A stretch of 64,000 nt of DNA. It comes from Neckera pumila. Lineage: Eukaryota; Streptophyta; Bryopsida; Hypnales; Neckeraceae. Under the pieces are notes generated by a model. It was not told where the DNA came from, did no database searches, and was given only the letters and a program-made list of their open reading frames with translations. The translations under genes and the position numbers were made by a program. Location of the stretch: the NCBI GenBank assembly GCA_963969595.1, contig OZ018414.1, positions 17,405,660 to 17,469,659 of the forward strand, given 5' to 3'. Shown piece by piece: positions 60,451-64,000 of the stretch; position 1 is the stretch's first letter; each line of letters opens with the position of its first letter.

Positions 60451-61955
60451 TTCTTTAGAACTTTGAATCAATATTTCACCATTGTTGAAACAACATGACA
60501 AACACAAACTAGCCACATAAGGTTGCCTCAACAATGTCACAAATTGTATTGAGTCAATGTTGTCAATCAAAGTGTTGTTTCAATAATTTCAATATGGTGG
60601 TATAGGAATACTAAATCAACAATTATTCAAAGGTATTGTTTCAACATTTTCAATATGGTGGTGTAGAATATTGAATTAGCAATTCTTCACGGTTGAATTT
60701 TTTGAAATCATCTTCTACAAAGGTTTCTTAAGACTTATAAAAAAAGTGGTCACTTTATTGTGTGCTTGTAAGTGCTTGTTCTATTTAATATTCATTAATA
60801 GTCTCAAGTTGAAATGTTTCAATGCTAATTCAAAGATGTTGTCAAGGTTTAATTTTGACACTTAAATTGCTCCCTAATTTTGTGACAAAGTACTTTTGGA
60901 GGATTTAATGGGGGAATGACACCCCTTCACAATCTGTACCTTTCAATCCATGTTGAAGTTCTACATCAAAGTAATATTGGGCTTTTCAAAATGTTGATGG
61001 ATGCCTTGTGCCAATTGGTTAGCCCTCATGTATTGCAAGCATTTGATGATATATTAATGGTGACAAAAGAAATTTGTCAAAATCCAAATTTTTGAATACC
61101 CGGGAGTGCAAAATGAAGCTATTTCCTCTCTCAAGCTAATTATGTTAGGTTCAAACATTGGGTTGTGATGCAAGTACTTATTTTTTACTTATTAGGTTTG
61201 TATAAAGATGGTATTGTATACACAATAATCTTTTTTGTTCAATGGGACGTCAAAGCATGTCAGAGCTTCTATTACAAAGAGGTTACCTATCAAGAAATGG
61301 AACTTCTTATAAGAAGGTATGAAATTTTGTTTTGATGCTTTTAGTAATTTTGAAGTTTTATTTGATTGCATTCAATTTTATGTTGTTTAAGCTTTTTTAT
61401 ACAAAATTGATTTTATTTCATTTCTTTTTTTCATATAAGGCCATATTTGTTAAAATGAGAGAAACTGGTTGAATTGAGACCTTAAGGCTCTTCGTTTCAA
61501 AGATAAGTTGTTGAAGGCAAAAATAAATATAGGCGCACTGGAACAATACAATAAATAGATTACACATGCAGTGGACAAAGCAAGGTGGAAGCATTTTACA
61601 TTATGTAATTATAGCATGATTTGTAAGCCAATGATGACCAAATATTCCATAATGATTAAGCCAAAAAGAATGGTGCATTATAAAAGTGGGTCACTTTACA
61701 TTGAAGGACATTAACTTCCTTAAAAAACCCATGTACCTATGAATGAAATTTATCTCATGTGCCTATATGAATACTTTGACTATAGAAGATGAAATGTAGT
61801 TTATTCTAAACGACCGAGTGTAAAATTGTAGAGGAAAATATACACACACGGGGCACTCTACCTTCCCAAAAGATGGTCGTTTTATGTACGGCAATGACTA
61901 TTCTATTAATAGTAATGATTGTTTTGCAAAGGCAATTCCTCTGTGAATGAGAACC
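60451..61955. other. AT-rich stretch with a short direct duplication
   Basis: A unit of about 64 bp is repeated at about 60,570-60,634 and 60,635-60,695 (TTTCAATATGGTGGT in both). No gene is recognised to 61.96 kb. Confidence 0.4.
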
Positions 61956-61961
61956 ACTACA

Positions 61962-62942
61962 CTAACCATCGTTCCTAGTGGAAGAACTGGTCCTCGAGGC
62001 CTCCTTCGCCTCTTTCTCTGCCTCCAGCACTTTCAGTTTGGCATATCCTCTTAGAATATCCTCGCGCCGAGTTGGCTTAACGTGCTCAGATGTGTTTCGG
62101 AAGGAGCTGAATCCCCCGAGCTTCAGTACGTCCTTCACTTCTCTCCGTCGCTTGCGTTCGATCCGAGAATAAATTTCTTCACTGGAAAGAGTTGCAGAAG
62201 TTCGAGGAGGCGGCTTTGGTAGCGATCTATGGACAATGTTTACATGTGGATCTACAAATCCAGCCGAACGCCAGACGTTCAAACGCTGATGCTTCACAAG
62301 GACTGGTTTGTGTAGAATAGATATAGTGGAAGGCAACGGACTGCCTCCGCTAGGTTTAGGGGACTGGGAGTCGACGATGCCTAGTCGTTGCGGATTCCGA
62401 GCCTCAGTCCAATCATCGGCTAGAGGCTTCCTTTTCTGATCCCCATTGCTCGAATCTGCTTCTGGGTAGCTCTTCAGGAGCGAGTCACCTCCTACCTTGG
62501 GCGGTTTCAAGACTCCAACATCGAGGTGGACAAGTGATTTGTCACCCTCGTACAGTTTTCGGTGCGGGTGACTCGGGGTTCGGGGAGTGGGCGACTGCGA
62601 ACGGAGTCGACTTGGTGCCGAGTCTTTCCACTTCATCGGCGATGGCGAGCAAATCGGGGTCCTGGGCGGTCCCCGACTTGGCGGGCTGTCCACGGCACCT
62701 TCTTCTACATTTCCCTTTGAGAAGTCTATGGCCGCGGAGGCAGCATCCGTTGCAGAGCCGAAGACAGCAGGCTTCGAATACGATGAGGCCAAGAAGCTTC
62801 CCCCTTCTGAGCCGGACCTCCTTGAGAGCGACGCTTCCGATCCGGACAAGAGGCTCCTTGTCATAGGCTGTTGGTAATGGAACGAGTGCTGAAGGGGCCC
62901 TCCAAACTGAATCCACAGAGGTATCGTAACAGGTCCACACAT
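61962..62942 (-). CDS. Ser/Pro-rich protein with C-terminal helical region, unknown function
   Basis: A 326-codon uninterrupted frame in a GC-richer block. Residues 30-240 are rich in Ser, Pro, Arg and Gly with TP/SP sites (SPTPRTPSHP), and look disordered. The last ~70 residues are charged and helical: EEIYSRIERKRRREVKDVLK, then a Gly/Phe linker and ILRGYAKLKVLEAEKEAKEA. ATG at 62,942 is used, but a Met 27 codons later (MTRSLL) or a spliced upstream exon is equally possible. It lies on the same strand as, and 0.2 kb after, the HAD-type gene. I recognise no family; a bipartite basic segment could target the nucleus. Reading frames opposite it are shadows. Confidence 0.6.
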   Translation of the reverse strand: MCGPVTIPLWIQFGGPLQHSFHYQQPMTRSLLSGSEASLSRRSGSEGGSFLASSYSKPAVFGSATDAASAAIDFSKGNVEEGAVDSPPSRGPPRTPICSPSPMKWKDSAPSRLRSQSPTPRTPSHPHRKLYEGDKSLVHLDVGVLKPPKVGGDSLLKSYPEADSSNGDQKRKPLADDWTEARNPQRLGIVDSQSPKPSGGSPLPSTISILHKPVLVKHQRLNVWRSAGFVDPHVNIVHRSLPKPPPRTSATLSSEEIYSRIERKRRREVKDVLKLGGFSSFRNTSEHVKPTRREDILRGYAKLKVLEAEKEAKEASRTSSSTRNDG

Positions 62943-63135
62943 TTATCTTCGGCCCAAAGATAATGGAAGACATGATCGCAACACAAGACAAATAATAGCA
63001 GTGCAAGAAGACGAAATAAAACACCACAGACAATAGGACTACATAATGAAATGAAATATGAAAACTTTAATTATACAGAAGAATGAAATATTACAAAAAA
63101 TACCAATTCACACAATGTACAGTGCCTACTAGAGT

Positions 63136-64000
63136 CTAGGTTGACATGGCGAAGGTCCTTTCCTTGACATTCTTCTCGGCCTCGGGCTCTATCACTAAAT
63201 TCATCCCCGGTAGGACATAACGCGATCCTAAATACGTGGCGGATTCCTTCAACCCACTCAAGAGAAGGTCAACTCTGTACGAGGTTTCCGTCATGGGGCT
63301 CTCCCCAATCCAGTGCGAGTCTACATACTCCCGCAAGCGCCCCGTTGGACAGTCCTCGTGGAGTTGCGTCAGCCATGGCATGAGCACTCCCATCAGTGCT
63401 TGGTCTTTCCGCACGTAATGATTCCAGCTCTCTAGAAATATGGCGTTTCCGTTCTCATTGAGGACACTCTTTAAGGGGGAGTCGTCAATTAGAATGGTAT
63501 TCTCTTTATTAAAAGCCGTTGGATCACCGGGATCTACGAACAAGTGATCATCGAGCACTTTGAGGAACAACGGCTTGAAGGGACTCCAAGCGTCGTTAAG
63601 GAACTTCTTTTTCGAGGTCTCTACCATCCTGCACTTGTCCTGTCCTAGGATGTCGAAGGGAGATTTAGAACAGTTTTGGAACAGAAATCCCGCGATGGGC
63701 TCCACGCTCTTCTTCAATATGGAGCTCCAAACTACGACGCGACTAGCAATGCTGGAGACCTCATCTAGGAATTCCCTCAAGCCCGGACGAACGAAGATGG
63801 CCTTGGTGCCCACCATGGTGGGGTGCCTGTCGCTAAACTGATTATCGTGGACTTCGTATTTTATTTTGCCTGTATACTGCGACTTATTTATGCACTCGCA
63901 TAGCACGCCATTCAGGTCAAACACAATGTTCAACCACTTCTGTGGCGGCTTAACCACTACTGAGGACACTCTTCGCGGCACTCTCTCCGCGCGCCCCCCT
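63136..64000 (-). CDS. FCP1/SCP-type HAD phosphatase-like protein, 5' partial
   Basis: Open from the right edge; 281 codons from a GTG at 63,981 to the stop, with no ATG in reach, so the start lies outside or in another exon. Counted from that GTG, HAD motif I is FDLNGVL (Asp22, with Asn24 in place of the second Asp of DxDxT/V), motif II VVWSS (85-87) and motif IV ILIDDSPLK (Asp166-Asp167). This is the FCP1-homology (NIF) fold of CTD-type Ser/Thr phosphatases. Loss of the second motif-I Asp, the usual general acid/base, suggests weak or no phosphatase activity, although related DLNG proteins are common in plants and eukaryotes. Nuclear location is inferred from the family only. Confidence 0.75.
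   Translation of the reverse strand, partial: GGRAERVPRRVSSVVVKPPQKWLNIVFDLNGVLCECINKSQYTGKIKYEVHDNQFSDRHPTMVGTKAIFVRPGLREFLDEVSSIASRVVVWSSILKKSVEPIAGFLFQNCSKSPFDILGQDKCRMVETSKKKFLNDAWSPFKPLFLKVLDDHLFVDPGDPTAFNKENTILIDDSPLKSVLNENGNAIFLESWNHYVRKDQALMGVLMPWLTQLHEDCPTGRLREYVDSHWIGESPMTETSYRVDLLLSGLKESATYLGSRYVLPGMNLVIEPEAEKNVKERTFAMST

Noticed and set aside
62542..63033. 163-codon minus-strand ORF overlapping the Ser/Pro-rich gene
   Set aside because: Cys/Arg-rich shadow in another frame of the 326-codon ORF.

Overview
The window looks like nuclear DNA of a land plant. The evidence is a spliced EPF/EPFL-type secreted peptide gene with GT-AG introns, a decayed Athila/Tat-like Ty3/gypsy retrotransposon primed by tRNA-Asp, PIF/Harbinger remnants and many MITEs. 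The very AT-rich, TE-dominated background with small GC-richer gene islands would fit a bryophyte or another early-diverging lineage, but nothing here fixes the species.

Layout. 1-11 kb: AT-rich, no convincing gene; foldback repeats, a MITE (2.1 kb), two related MITEs (6.4 and 8.65 kb) and TTAA-flanked elements (6.9 and 10.6 kb). 11-22 kb: short Helitron-like repeats, a 1.45-kb foldback palindrome (15.9-17.3 kb), two more TTAA elements, a (TA)n tract and an Emigrant-like MITE. 22.2-23.7 kb: a broken PIF/Harbinger pair, transposase on + and Myb/SANT-like protein on -, converging. 25-32.5 kb: a GC-richer island holding the best host gene, a three-exon EPFL peptide gene (26,867-28,655, +). 32.8-37 kb: nested TTAA elements. 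37-43 kb: a MITE with perfect 25-bp inverted ends, a Harbinger-type element with an intact TTA duplication and a perfect internal hairpin, and weak coding-like remnants. 43.5-47 kb: foldback repeat, GATGAAAA-rich repeat, another TTAA element. 46.8-56.6 kb: the retrotransposon on the minus strand. 56.6-60.7 kb: CACTA-like end, large inverted repeats, a 68-bp tandem array. 62-64 kb: two minus-strand ORFs, a Ser/Pro-rich protein of unknown function and an FCP1/SCP-type HAD phosphatase-like protein cut by the window edge.

Main observations. (1) A family of elements of about 0.7-0.95 kb with ends CCCCTAAAGG...CCTTTAGGGG between TTAA direct repeats, in at least nine full or partial copies. Occupied and empty sites can be compared inside the window, so the TTAA duplication is well supported. 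This is the hallmark of piggyBac-type transposition, seldom noted in land plants. (2) The retrotransposon and its flanks are studded with a 9-12 bp motif, roughly CCAACTCGGACT and its C-to-T derivatives, about every 40-65 bp, in non-coding and poorly conserved coding parts alike. No known element feature explains it.

The TE genes are broken and no transposase for the TTAA family is present. The only genes likely to act in the plant are the EPFL peptide and possibly the two ORFs at the right edge.
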